A DNA stretch of 27,513 nucleotides from positions 1-27,513 of the IMG/VR virus record IMGVR_UViG_3300020000_000055, one strand, 5' to 3'. The position numbers were made by a program, and so were the translations under genes. This stretch comes from a virus. Positions 16,610 to 24,283 of the stretch are shown in pieces. The notes beneath the pieces are model-generated. The model saw nothing but the letters and a program-made list of their open reading frames with translations, did not search any database and was not told where the DNA came from. How positions within the stretch are numbered: the stretch's first letter is position 1; the number at the start of each line of letters is the position of its first letter.

Positions 16610-17267
16610 TATGGGGTTGCTTTTTTGTTTATTGTTTTATTTACTTCTACCACATCATTATACCAAAATTCTAAGCCATGGTAATCGTTATCATCTAAAA
16701 AAAAAGCATCAATAACGGATGGCGTTAAATGATGCTCTCTTATTATACTTTTTATCATGTTATCTAATCCATCACCATCATGAATGAAAAATTGCGTTAT
16801 TGCTCTCGCTATATTGTAATCTTCTGTATCTAAGCAAAATATTTCTTCTATCCATTTTCTTTTTTGTTCTTTTTTCTTTTGAAAGAATTTCTTCTTTATT
16901 AGAGAAAAAAAACCGCTATAGATTGTGCTAAAGAATAATCTTCTGTATCTAATGCATTAATTATACCAGTAGCCTTTGAAGTTAAAGCAGCAACATATGC
17001 GCATATACGGCCATCTGCATCAGAAGCCGCTACTCCTTGTAAACAAGTTTTTACGACAGAAACTTTAAGCCTGGGAGAATATTCTAATACCTTAACCGGT
17101 ATTTCTCCTCCCGTATCAAATTTCAAAGTATGCACAAATGTTTTATCTTCCTTCAAAGATAAGGTACCTTCCATTATTGCTTCTCTCTTTCGGTCACCAA
17201 TTTGTTTAAAATTAAGCCACGATTCAACTTCTAATATGGCTAGTTCTCTTGTGAGTTTATTTTGCAT
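16609..17267 (-). CDS. Tail assembly chaperone, -1 frameshift fusion product (gpG-GT / E-E' type)
   Basis: The zero-frame product ends at 16899, but its last codons are GTT TTT TTT CTC TAA, giving a T-TTT-TTT slippery heptamer within an eight-T run (16905-16912). A -1 slip enters an open frame of 98 codons that ends with a TAA at 16609-16611 overlapping the tape-measure ATG (TAATG). The fusion would have about 219 aa: 121 from frame 0, then SLIKKKFF... to ...NKKATP. The extension is charged and helical. This is the conserved tail-chaperone arrangement between tube and tape-measure genes. It replaces what would otherwise be a 290-bp gap. Confidence 0.85.
16899..17267 (-). CDS. Tail assembly chaperone, zero-frame product (gpG/E-like)
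   Basis: A 122-aa protein between tail tube and tape measure, in the position of P2 gpE, lambda gpG and Mu gp41. It has MQNKLTRELAILEVESWLNFKQIGDRK at the N-terminus (helix), a beta-like middle (KFDTGGEIPVKVLEY) and a helix near the end with DTEDYSLAQSIAVFFL. The start overlaps the tube stop as TAATG. It coats the tape measure during tail assembly and is not expected in mature virions. Most ribosomes should end here; a minority slip back one base at the T-run. Confidence 0.75.
   Translation of the reverse strand: MQNKLTRELAILEVESWLNFKQIGDRKREAIMEGTLSLKEDKTFVHTLKFDTGGEIPVKVLEYSPRLKVSVVKTCLQGVAASDADGRICAYVAALTSKATGIINALDTEDYSLAQSIAVFFL
16905..16912 (-). other. Programmed -1 ribosomal frameshift site
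   Basis: Eight T residues on the coding (minus) strand in the context GCGG-T8-CTCTAA. The in-frame heptamer is T TTT TTT (canonical X XXY YYZ), four bases before the zero-frame TAA. No strong downstream hairpin was identified by eye. Confidence 0.8.
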
Positions 17268-17677
17268 TATCCTGTAATTTTAGCTAATTCTCCGCCACCT
17301 GAAATTTTTATGGAGATAGTTCCAGCATTACCATTTCCATTTATATCTCCTACTGGTCTTCCTGTGCCACCCCAAACCGTTCCATTAACATGGGTTAATG
17401 TATATTCTGCATCATCTGGATGAGCAGCTAAAGCATTTAAAAACTCCATTGTTCCGGCTATATTCATATCCCAGGCAATAGTCGTTTCAACAAACCAACG
17501 ATTAAAATTCATTTTATTAATCGGGTTTCTACCACCATCAATCATATTAGGGTCATCCTCAGAACGGAGGCCACCTAAATCCCAGTTACTATCTTCATTC
17601 GATTTTGGGAAAAATCGACCACTGCCAAGAACTTTATGGTTAACTGTTATTTCTCTTAAATCTCCTGAAGTTGCCAT
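17267..17677 (-). CDS. Tail tube protein (Mu gpM-like)
   Basis: The 136-aa protein starts MATSGDLREITVNHKVLGSG and continues FFPKSNEDSNWDLGG, the N-terminal pattern of the Mu gpM tube family (a hydrophilic strand then a D-rich loop). NRWFVETTIAWDMN follows, then a polar hairpin with YTLTHVNGTVWGG. The C-terminal strand is Gly-rich (ISIKISGGGELAKITG). It forms the hexameric rigid inner tube under the sheath. It is directly downstream of the sheath and upstream of the chaperone, the standard contractile-tail order. Confidence 0.85.
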   Translation of the reverse strand: MATSGDLREITVNHKVLGSGRFFPKSNEDSNWDLGGLRSEDDPNMIDGGRNPINKMNFNRWFVETTIAWDMNIAGTMEFLNALAAHPDDAEYTLTHVNGTVWGGTGRPVGDINGNGNAGTISIKISGGGELAKITG

Positions 17678-17695
17678 TATTGTTTTTTTAAAAAA

Positions 17696-19222
17696 TTAAG
17701 CTACGTTAAGTGAACCAAAACTGAATCCTGCAGTTGCTTCTGTATCAGATATTATTACATATCCACTTCTTTTATAACGGAATTTAGTTTGAAATCTATT
17801 TGGATTAGTAGTACTAGTTGATACTTTAATAGAAGATTTCATGAAAGCGGCATCTGTAATAAGTCCTCTTTGCTCTAAATCATCCGCATATTTTCTTAAA
17901 ATTTGAACCCATTGTTTTGGTTTTATTGTTTTCGGAACTACCACTGCAGCATTATCAGCAACAATAGCATGGTCAACAACATTTATTTGCTCCAATAAAT
18001 AATATCCAAATTTAACATTGAAATCAATATCTAAATTTCTTACATAATTGAATTGTGCTGGGTTTTCTCCTACCGGATGGTAAGTTGTAACTATTTCCTG
18101 AATCACATATCTTTCTGCTCCCAAATCAACAGTAGAACAACCTTTTTTAACAAAAGAATCTCTATTGTTATAGTCAGCCATTGAACCAATGTTTTTATCG
18201 ATTGGTATAGGCATATCAGGATATGACATTCCGGAAACATCCAAATGCGGATTATCTTGTGCTTGTCTTCCTTTTAACAATGCTACGTTTGCAGCAGCTT
18301 CCATTGCTAAACCAGGTGAAAGAGGTGCAGGACAAATTGAAATTGTTACTTGTGAAGATCGGCTATCAGTTATTGTTGTTGGGTCATCTAAAACAGAGCC
18401 AGTTAACGCAACAAAAGGTTTCATGATAATGCCAGTATATCTTCCAGTTGGATTTTCTGGACTTGGAATCCCATTAAATGCTTCAAGAGCATCCATAATA
18501 GAAGTAACTGCACCATATGTATTAACAACAATTGTGTTCCATTCATTTGCAAATAATGCTAATGCTGCTGCAATACTTGGAGTTGCAGACCCAGACTGAA
18601 TAGAAGTAACTGTATAAGTAATTCCGGCTGCATTATTTCCAGTATCAATTGATACCGTTAATCCTTCAGCAGTTAATCCTTTCCATTTACTTTCAAGTCT
18701 TGCCTCATATCCAAAATAAGTTCCGATCATTGGACAACCAAGAACATTATTTACAGCATCTCTTATTTTTGCAGATATTTGAGATGTCGTATCTCCACTT
18801 ACAATATTAATATCATAATTAGAGCCATCAACATTTTTCCTTCCAGCAATCCTTAAAGTATGTGTAACATTAGCTGTTGCTGTTCCAACAGGAGTAACTT
18901 TTATTATTTTTGATACGGCACCTGCTGCTTGTGCTTGCGCGACTACAATTGTGGGGATTCCTCCAATACCGGCACCTGAATTAGGTCTTAAAATTCTCGT
19001 TGCAATATGGATTGGAGAGCCATATCCATAAAGATCGCCAGCTTGCTTTGCTGAAGTAATTTCTTTTGCCGATATGTCTAAACTACCCTGATTAGCAAAA
19101 TTAGCTTCTCCTAAAATTACTATTCTTTGAGGTAGATTCGGTGAAGTTTCGCTGAAATCTCCTGTCGATAAGAGATAACCAACTATTCTTGATATTCTTT
19201 CAGAGCCAACAGCATTAGACAT
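17696..19222 (-). CDS. Contractile tail sheath protein (Mu gpL-like)
   Basis: A 508-aa protein, the length of Mu gpL sheath. Family motifs are visible: near the N-terminus NLPQRIVILGEANFANQG (residues ~29-46), then a Gly-rich stretch with YGYGSPIHIATRIL, a variable central domain (around residues 100-260), and the conserved C-terminal half with RYVIQEIVTTYH, NLDIDFNVKFGYYLLEQ and RGLITDAAFMKSS. It wraps the tube and contracts at infection. It is the first gene of the leftward tail operon and its start lies 16 bp from the shared ACAAATTTGCTCAATA element. Confidence 0.92.
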   Translation of the reverse strand: MSNAVGSERISRIVGYLLSTGDFSETSPNLPQRIVILGEANFANQGSLDISAKEITSAKQAGDLYGYGSPIHIATRILRPNSGAGIGGIPTIVVAQAQAAGAVSKIIKVTPVGTATANVTHTLRIAGRKNVDGSNYDINIVSGDTTSQISAKIRDAVNNVLGCPMIGTYFGYEARLESKWKGLTAEGLTVSIDTGNNAAGITYTVTSIQSGSATPSIAAALALFANEWNTIVVNTYGAVTSIMDALEAFNGIPSPENPTGRYTGIIMKPFVALTGSVLDDPTTITDSRSSQVTISICPAPLSPGLAMEAAANVALLKGRQAQDNPHLDVSGMSYPDMPIPIDKNIGSMADYNNRDSFVKKGCSTVDLGAERYVIQEIVTTYHPVGENPAQFNYVRNLDIDFNVKFGYYLLEQINVVDHAIVADNAAVVVPKTIKPKQWVQILRKYADDLEQRGLITDAAFMKSSIKVSTSTTNPNRFQTKFRYKRSGYVIISDTEATAGFSFGSLNVA

Positions 19223-19238
19223 AGGAATAAATTTATTT

Positions 19239-19254
19239 TATTGAGCAAATTTGT
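19239..19254 (-). promoter_or_regulatory. Promoter-like element upstream of the tail operon
   Basis: The minus strand reads ACAAATTTGCTCAATA; a copy with one extra T is at 5000-5016 before the protease gene. Because terL transcription is stopped by the bidirectional terminator at 24644-24681 and the region between is transcribed the other way, the tail genes need a promoter here. The CAAATTTG core is one base off TAnnTTTG. Confidence 0.4.
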
Positions 19255-19282
19255 ATTATTAAAAATAAAAATTATAAATTTG
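19250..19282 (+). promoter_or_regulatory. Bacteroidota-type promoter of the glycosylation cassette
   Basis: TTTG at 19250-19253, a 21-bp gap, then TAAATTTG (exact TAnnTTTG) at 19275-19282. The ATG of the first cassette gene at 19288 is only 6 bp downstream, so the transcript would be leaderless or nearly so. The 19250-19253 box overlaps the palindrome CAAATTTG that also belongs to the opposite-strand element. Confidence 0.65.
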
Positions 19283-19299
19283 TGCATATGAAATGCATA
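19283..19299 (+). promoter_or_regulatory. Candidate operator, copy 2 of the 17-bp shared motif
   Basis: TGCATATGAAATGCATA, identical to the inverse of 5043-5059. It directly abuts the -7 box and covers the probable transcription start and the ATG at 19288. Part of it is therefore also coding sequence (codons 1-4 of the first glycosyltransferase), but the match is longer than coding constraint with the distant copy could explain. Confidence 0.55.
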
Positions 19300-20043
19300 A
19301 AAAATATTCGGGTCGGTATTATAATTCCAGATAGAAATGATCGACCAGAACTATTAAAAAATTGTTTGCGGATGCTTGAGGCGCAAACTTTACAACCCGA
19401 AATTATTGAGCTTATAAATTTCCATCCTAATTCTCATGAAAAAGATATTACATTAAGATACAGAACTGGATATGAAAAATTAAGGAATAAGGGGCTCGAT
19501 ATAATCGCATTTTGGGAAAATGATGATTATTATTCTAAAGACTACCTAGAAATAATGGTTAATAAATGGTTAGAAAAAGGACAACCTGATATGTTAGGAA
19601 CCGATTATACTATTTATTATCATTTAAGAAAAATAGCTTATTTTGTTTTCCATCATATTGATCGGTCAAGTGCATTAAGCACTTTAATAAAACCAGATTT
19701 GAAATTTCCTTGGTGTCAAGATACTGACCCATATACTGATATGTATTTATGGAGCCAATGTCACGAAATAAAAAACAAAGTTATATTTCATCCGGAAAAG
19801 CATATTACTATTGGAATAAAACATGGTGTTGGTCTACCTGGGGGAATTGGGCACACTGATGAATTACAAATTTTCATTAATCCAGATTTAAAAATTGATG
19901 AGAATGGAAATATTAGACAATATGGATTTTTAGAAGAGCATATGGATGAAGAAAGTTTTAATTTCTATAAAAATTATTTACCACCATTCACAAAACAAAC
20001 TTTAAAAATAATTAACGGTACTCCTATGATGGTACCAGAATGA
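19288..20043 (+). CDS. GT-A type glycosyltransferase-like protein (cassette gene 1)
   Basis: A 251-aa protein from the ATG at 19288 (a GTG at 19282 is in frame but overlaps the -7 box). N-terminus VGIIIPDRNDRPELLKNCLRML is the beta1-loop-helix opening of GT2-type nucleotide-sugar-binding folds; IIAFWENDDYYSKDYLE (DD at residues 79-80) corresponds to the DxD-type metal/nucleotide site. The C-terminal half is unlike common GT2 proteins and includes a GVGLPGGIGHTDE stretch. No membrane segments, so it acts in the cytoplasm. It is the first gene of the cassette and overlaps gene 2 by ATGA. The sugar and acceptor are unknown. Confidence 0.7.
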   Translation: MKCIKNIRVGIIIPDRNDRPELLKNCLRMLEAQTLQPEIIELINFHPNSHEKDITLRYRTGYEKLRNKGLDIIAFWENDDYYSKDYLEIMVNKWLEKGQPDMLGTDYTIYYHLRKIAYFVFHHIDRSSALSTLIKPDLKFPWCQDTDPYTDMYLWSQCHEIKNKVIFHPEKHITIGIKHGVGLPGGIGHTDELQIFINPDLKIDENGNIRQYGFLEEHMDEESFNFYKNYLPPFTKQTLKIINGTPMMVPE

Positions 20044-20855
20044 AAATAAATTATATTATGGAAAATGGCTACTATTGGATAAAAAACGGCCCAACATGGG
20101 ATATTGCTTACCATATTGGTGGAAAAAAATTCTTATTTCCTGGTCAAGGCAATTCACAAGAAGTACAAGAAGAACATATAATAAACCCTAAATTAATTCC
20201 ACCTATGAAAATAACATTAATTCACCCATCAAGAGGAAGAGCTTTAAAAGCTAAACAAACATTAGACTATTGGATGGAAAGAGCCAGTGGCAACAATGAA
20301 ATTGAACACATTCTTTCACTTGATAAAGATGATAATCAAGTAGAACAGTATATTATTCAATTCAATGGAAAATCAAAAATTTTTATTGAAGAAAATGATT
20401 CAGTAGTTATGGCGGCAAATAGAATTGCACTAGAAGCCACCGGTGATATTTTTCTTTATCTTTCAGATGATTTTAAATGCCCATTGAACTGGGATAAATT
20501 AATTATTAATAAAATCGGTCTTCGTGAAATATGTATGTTAAGAGTAAATGATAAACTCCAGCCAATGGATAATTGCGTACTAACAATTCCAATAATGACA
20601 AAGGGTCTTTATAATCTCCTGGGATATTTCTTCTATCCTGAATACAAAAGTATGTGGGTGGATTGTGATCTTTATTTTGTTACAAAACCTCATATGATCG
20701 AAGCCCCTGAATTAGAATTTAGACATGAACATCAAAAAGACGGTAATGATGAAACATATGAAAGAAGTAATCTAAATTGGAATCAAGGAGTTGATATTTT
20801 TAATAGGAGAAGTGCAGAATTTGGATGGGGAAGAGCTTTTAATCGGATTCCTTAA
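20040..20855 (+). CDS. Glycosyltransferase-like protein with an N-terminal YYW extension (cassette gene 2)
   Basis: A 271-aa protein. The GT domain begins at Met56 (MKITLIHPSRGRALKAKQTL), reached by an internal ATG at 20205, and includes NRIALEATGDIFLYLSDDF (SDD at residues 142-144), the usual DxD-like end of the first Rossmann half. The first ~50 residues are a separate small module, ENGYYWIKNGPTWDIAY then FLFPGQGN, resembling the short W-rich domains found next to other phage genes. ATGA coupling supports the long start. No membrane segment. Acceptor unknown; a GT2-like role is inferred. Confidence 0.68.
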   Translation: MKINYIMENGYYWIKNGPTWDIAYHIGGKKFLFPGQGNSQEVQEEHIINPKLIPPMKITLIHPSRGRALKAKQTLDYWMERASGNNEIEHILSLDKDDNQVEQYIIQFNGKSKIFIEENDSVVMAANRIALEATGDIFLYLSDDFKCPLNWDKLIINKIGLREICMLRVNDKLQPMDNCVLTIPIMTKGLYNLLGYFFYPEYKSMWVDCDLYFVTKPHMIEAPELEFRHEHQKDGNDETYERSNLNWNQGVDIFNRRSAEFGWGRAFNRIP

Positions 20856-20863
20856 TAAAAAAT

Positions 20864-21421
20864 ATGATAAAACTATCCATTTTAATCCCAACGTTAACTG
20901 AAAGAAGCAATTACTTAGATTCTATGCTTCGTAATTTGAATGCCCAAAGGACATTTGAAATAGAAATACTGGTTGATAAAAGAGCAAGAGAAATAACAAC
21001 CGGAGAAAAAAGGAATGATTTATTACAAAAATCTGCTGGAAAATATACTGTTTTTGTAGATGATGATGATGAAGTGCCTCCTTATTATATTCAAGAAATA
21101 TTGATAGCCATTGAGCAGGAACCAGATGTTATAACTTTTAATGGATTTATGACCACCGATTCTTTTAATAGGATTGATTGGGAAATAAGAGTAGGGCATC
21201 CATATCAAGCTGTTCAAAGAAATGGAAAAGAGTTTTATGTAAGATTCCCAAATCATCTTTCACCAATGAAAAGAGAGCATGCGATTAAAATCCCATTCCC
21301 ACATATAACATTAGGAGAAGACTATGCCTGGGCAAATAAATTAAATGATCTAGGATTATGGAAAAAAGAAGTTATCATAGATAAACACATGTATCATTAT
21401 AAATTTACAACACATAAATAA
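20864..21421 (+). CDS. GT2-family glycosyltransferase (cassette gene 3)
   Basis: The 185-aa protein has the clearest GT2 signature in the cassette: LSILIPTLTERSNYLDSML (residues 4-22), then GEKRNDLLQKSAGKYTVFVDD and DDDE (residues 66-70), that is the KRN...AxGxYxxFxDDDD pattern with the metal-binding DxD. A catalytic-base-like LGEDYAW (GED) occurs near residue 157, as in GT2 'ED' motifs. It is short for GT2 enzymes and lacks C-terminal membrane helices, consistent with a soluble enzyme. 8 bp separate it from gene 2. Confidence 0.85.
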   Translation: MIKLSILIPTLTERSNYLDSMLRNLNAQRTFEIEILVDKRAREITTGEKRNDLLQKSAGKYTVFVDDDDEVPPYYIQEILIAIEQEPDVITFNGFMTTDSFNRIDWEIRVGHPYQAVQRNGKEFYVRFPNHLSPMKREHAIKIPFPHITLGEDYAWANKLNDLGLWKKEVIIDKHMYHYKFTTHK

Positions 21422-21424
21422 ATT

Positions 21425-22057
21425 ATGTATAGTCAAAATGAAGAAGAACAATTTATACTTGAATTCTTTAGAAAAAGAATTCAAGGAACACTGATAGATA
21501 TAGGTGCAAATGATGGAAAAACATTTTCTAATTCACTTGCCCTAATTGAAAAAGGATGGAATGCTGTATTAGTGGAGCCTTCAAAATATGCATTTTCAAA
21601 AATAATGGAGCTCCATAAAGGCAGAAATGAAGAAGTAATAGCAGTCAATTGTGCTATAGCAATGGTAAATAGTAAAGTTATTTTGCATGAATCTGGCCCG
21701 CATTTAAAAGATAATTCTGATTTTGCTTTATTAAGCACTTTAAAACCTGAAGAAACAACAAGGTGGAAAAATGCTGGAGTTCCATTTACAGAAGAAGTAG
21801 TTGATGCAATAACTTTTAAAGAGTTAACTAAATTAACCGGTAAAAAGAAGTTTGATTTTATAACTATTGATTGTGAAGGATTAGACTATGAGGTATTGAG
21901 CCAAATAAATTTAGAAGATACTGAATTAATTTGCATAGAATTTAATTCTAGCCAGGAGAAGAAGGCGCAAATTTTAAATTACTGTGCTAGATTTGGAATG
22001 GGAAAAATTATTTATGAAAACGCTGAAAATTTATTAATATGCAAAGAAGAACAGTAG
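21425..22057 (+). CDS. FkbM-family SAM-dependent methyltransferase (cassette gene 4)
   Basis: The 210-aa protein shows the FkbM layout: TLIDIGANDGKTFSNSLAL (SAM-binding loop DIGANDG at residues 25-31), AVLVEPS (acidic Glu51 after beta2), VNCAI, and near residue 149 FDFITIDCEGLDYEVL, the DCEG motif of the family. FkbM enzymes O-methylate sugars and related hydroxyls. Within this cassette the likely substrate is a sugar added by the neighbouring glycosyltransferases (inference). The 3' end overlaps the next gene by 19 bp. Confidence 0.88.
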   Translation: MYSQNEEEQFILEFFRKRIQGTLIDIGANDGKTFSNSLALIEKGWNAVLVEPSKYAFSKIMELHKGRNEEVIAVNCAIAMVNSKVILHESGPHLKDNSDFALLSTLKPEETTRWKNAGVPFTEEVVDAITFKELTKLTGKKKFDFITIDCEGLDYEVLSQINLEDTELICIEFNSSQEKKAQILNYCARFGMGKIIYENAENLLICKEEQ

Positions 22058-22749
22058 TTAGTTTTGCAGATGGTGTAGGCCATTATGCAAAGGCATTGAT
22101 GAGACTTGAATTATCGTTAAAACAAGTGAATTTTGATGGTAATTTTAAAGGAATAAATGATTACGGACACATAAATTCACCTTTACATAAGAATGTACCA
22201 GATGCAGTTCCTTATGCATTCAAAGCTTTATCCATAAAAAAAGCCATTGAAGAAGGTGCAGAAATCTTACTTTGGTGTGATTCCGTTGTATATGCCACTA
22301 AGAATTTAACTCCAATTTTTAATCATATTGAAAAATATGGATATATTTTCTTTGATAATATTGGTTTTTCAATCGGTGATTATACTTCTGATGCGTGTTT
22401 AAGAAAATTTGGGATGAGTAGAGAAGAAGCATTTAATAGTAAAATGTTAATGGCATGTGTTATGGGATTCGATATACGTAATCCAAAAGCAAAAGAATTT
22501 TTAAATCAATATATTGCAGCCGCTTCTGATGGAATTTCTTATTTAGGTGATTGGACAAATGAAAATTGCCAAGTTTCTCAAGATATGAGGGTGAAAGGTC
22601 ATAGGCATGACCAATCTGTTGCAAGTATTTTAGTTAAACAAATGAATTTACAAATTACAAGAGCCCAGGAAACATTTTTTGCATACGCATCGCATAAAGG
22701 AATTTTGCCGATTGCCGATAGTGTTTCTTTGTGGTCAGAAGGAATCTAA
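22039..22749 (+). CDS. GT-A-like putative glycosyltransferase with HRHDQS motif (cassette gene 5)
   Basis: A 236-aa protein starting inside the 3' end of the methyltransferase gene. Residues 75-82 (EILLWCDS, Asp81) look like the DxD-containing strand end of a GT-A fold, and KGHRHDQSVASILV (residues 187-199) resembles the conserved HDQ segment near the end of several GT-A families in which the His/Asp/Gln contact the nucleotide-sugar. FFDNIGFSIGDYTSD may form the acceptor loop. I am unsure of the exact family. No signal or membrane segment. Its position in the cassette supports a sugar-transfer role. Confidence 0.58.
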   Translation: MQRRTVVSFADGVGHYAKALMRLELSLKQVNFDGNFKGINDYGHINSPLHKNVPDAVPYAFKALSIKKAIEEGAEILLWCDSVVYATKNLTPIFNHIEKYGYIFFDNIGFSIGDYTSDACLRKFGMSREEAFNSKMLMACVMGFDIRNPKAKEFLNQYIAAASDGISYLGDWTNENCQVSQDMRVKGHRHDQSVASILVKQMNLQITRAQETFFAYASHKGILPIADSVSLWSEGI

Positions 22750-22768
22750 TAACATAAAAATATAAAAA

Positions 22769-23425
22769 ATGGGAGTTACAGCATTTGACATTGAGCTTTT
22801 AGAAAAAGCAATTTCATTTAGTAAAAATATTGAATCAGTTTGTGAATTAGGTTCTCAAAATTTATACATATCTAATGAAGAAAAACCTCCATTTGCTAGT
22901 ATATGGTATGAAAAAAAGAACATAAGGTATGCTTGCATAGATTTAGCTGGAGATAATAATTCAATAAGACTTGATTTAGCAAATCCAATAGAAGTAGAAA
23001 GGCAATTTGATTTAGTAACTGATTTTGGAACTTCGGAACATGTAGTTCAAATGGAAGGATTTGAATCAATATCATTTCATGAGGGCCATATAAATTCAAT
23101 ATACCCAAAGGGTAATATAAAAAGTATTGAAGAAGGTTATTATAACTGTTGGAAAAACAAACATAACCTTTTAAATATTGGTGGTTTAATGATAAATGTA
23201 AATCCAAAAACTGGCCATTGGCCAGGGCATGGTTATACATATTTAACGGATGATTTTTATTTGGGATTATGTAAAATTGCTGGGTATCAAATACAAGAAG
23301 TGGGGCAAAATTGTGCAATGGGAAATTGTGAAACCGGTATTAATATTTACAGTATTTTGAAAAAGACAAGCGAACTTTTTCCATCATTTGAAGAATTTAA
23401 AAAATTACCATTATTTAGAATATGA
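22769..23425 (+). CDS. Class I SAM methyltransferase-like protein (cassette gene 6)
   Basis: A 218-aa protein with a degenerate Rossmann methyltransferase pattern: VCELGSQN (residues 24-31) instead of a standard DxGxGxG, then RYACIDLAGDNNSIRLDLANP (beta2 acidic end and motif II; IDL at 57-59 and DL at 69-70), FDLVTDFGTSEHV (residues 80-92, post-motif strand) and later GLMINVNPKTGHWPGHGY as the beta5/beta6 region. It probably methylates a sugar or small acceptor. 20 bp separate it from gene 5 and it overlaps gene 7 by 4 bp (ATGA). Confidence 0.68.
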   Translation: MGVTAFDIELLEKAISFSKNIESVCELGSQNLYISNEEKPPFASIWYEKKNIRYACIDLAGDNNSIRLDLANPIEVERQFDLVTDFGTSEHVVQMEGFESISFHEGHINSIYPKGNIKSIEEGYYNCWKNKHNLLNIGGLMINVNPKTGHWPGHGYTYLTDDFYLGLCKIAGYQIQEVGQNCAMGNCETGINIYSILKKTSELFPSFEEFKKLPLFRI

Positions 23426-24228
23426 AATTAGCAGCTATTTATAATGTATGGGATGGAGATGAACTATTACCATACTCAATTGCAAGCATATTAGAATATG
23501 TTGATGTTATAATTATTATTTGGCAAGAACATTCTAATTATGGAGAATATTATTATCCTGAAGTTGGTCAATCTAATCTAAATTTTGATGCTTTCCATAG
23601 AAAAATTGCAGGAATAGCCAAAAAAGAAAAACCTGTCCAATTAATCACATCAGTTAAATATATTTATCAAGAATATAAGCCAGTTTCAAATAGTGGCGCA
23701 TCAAATGAAACAAGCAAAAGAAATATTGGTCTAGATATAGCTAAAGAAGAAGAATGTACCCATTTTCTTTTTATGGATTGCGATGAATCATATCAGGATT
23801 TCGGTAAAGCAAAAAAAGAATTTATTGATTCTGATGCAGATGGTTCAGTTTGTGAACTTTTCACGTATTGGGTGAACCCAACATACCAATTGGAGCCAAA
23901 AGAGGACTATTTTGTGCCATTTATTCATAAATTAAGGAAGAATACCTTAGCCGGTATGCAAGAATATCCTTGGTGGTGCGACCCTACAAGGAGAGTAAAT
24001 GAACAAAATGTAGTAAAAATCGCTTCTTGTATGCATCATTTTAGCTATGTTAGAAATGATATTGAGCGTAAATTAAGGAATTCTAGTGCAAAAATTAATA
24101 TAGAAAAATCTACTTATCTTGAAGATTACAAAGATTTAAAGAGAACTTTGGCTCCATCAGGTCATTATATTCCTTGTATGAAAAGAAATATTAAAATTGT
24201 TGATAACATTTTTAATATTTATATATAA
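23422..24228 (+). CDS. GT2-like glycosyltransferase (cassette gene 7)
   Basis: A 268-aa protein with LAAIYNVWDGDELLPYSIASIL at the N-terminus, of the kind seen in GT2-like enzymes with a 'DxxLPY' acceptor helix, and THFLFMDCDESY with a DxD motif at residues 119-121. EGxH-like catalytic elements are not clear; the C-terminal part has WWCDPTRRVNEQ and CMHHFSYVRNDIERKL. The last residues YI precede a gap without a terminator before the exported-protein gene. No transmembrane segments. Function inferred from fold pattern and cassette context. Confidence 0.7.
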   Translation: MKLAAIYNVWDGDELLPYSIASILEYVDVIIIIWQEHSNYGEYYYPEVGQSNLNFDAFHRKIAGIAKKEKPVQLITSVKYIYQEYKPVSNSGASNETSKRNIGLDIAKEEECTHFLFMDCDESYQDFGKAKKEFIDSDADGSVCELFTYWVNPTYQLEPKEDYFVPFIHKLRKNTLAGMQEYPWWCDPTRRVNEQNVVKIASCMHHFSYVRNDIERKLRNSSAKINIEKSTYLEDYKDLKRTLAPSGHYIPCMKRNIKIVDNIFNIYI

Positions 24229-24283
24229 ATTACTATATTAGTACTTTATATTTACAGTTAACTAAAAAACTTTTAAAAAAATT

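Noticed and set aside
16293-16715. A 140-codon plus-strand open frame over the tape-measure start and chaperone extension
   Set aside because: It is antisense to two supported genes and begins within the conserved TP901 region; its composition reflects the complementary strand.
18189-18599. Plus-strand open frames within the sheath gene
   Set aside because: Both the 18189-18599 and 18223-18426 frames are opposite a strong sheath match and lack promoter, neighbours and protein-like patterning.
22896-23318. A 140-codon minus-strand open frame opposite the second methyltransferase gene
   Set aside because: It is antisense to a cassette gene with a recognisable Rossmann pattern, and its sequence is full of low-complexity Leu, Asn and His.
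24229-24283. A separate strong promoter for the secreted protein gene
   Set aside because: Only a TATATTTA box with a final A instead of G is present and no clear TTTG box at the right spacing, so it is mentioned with the gene but not called.
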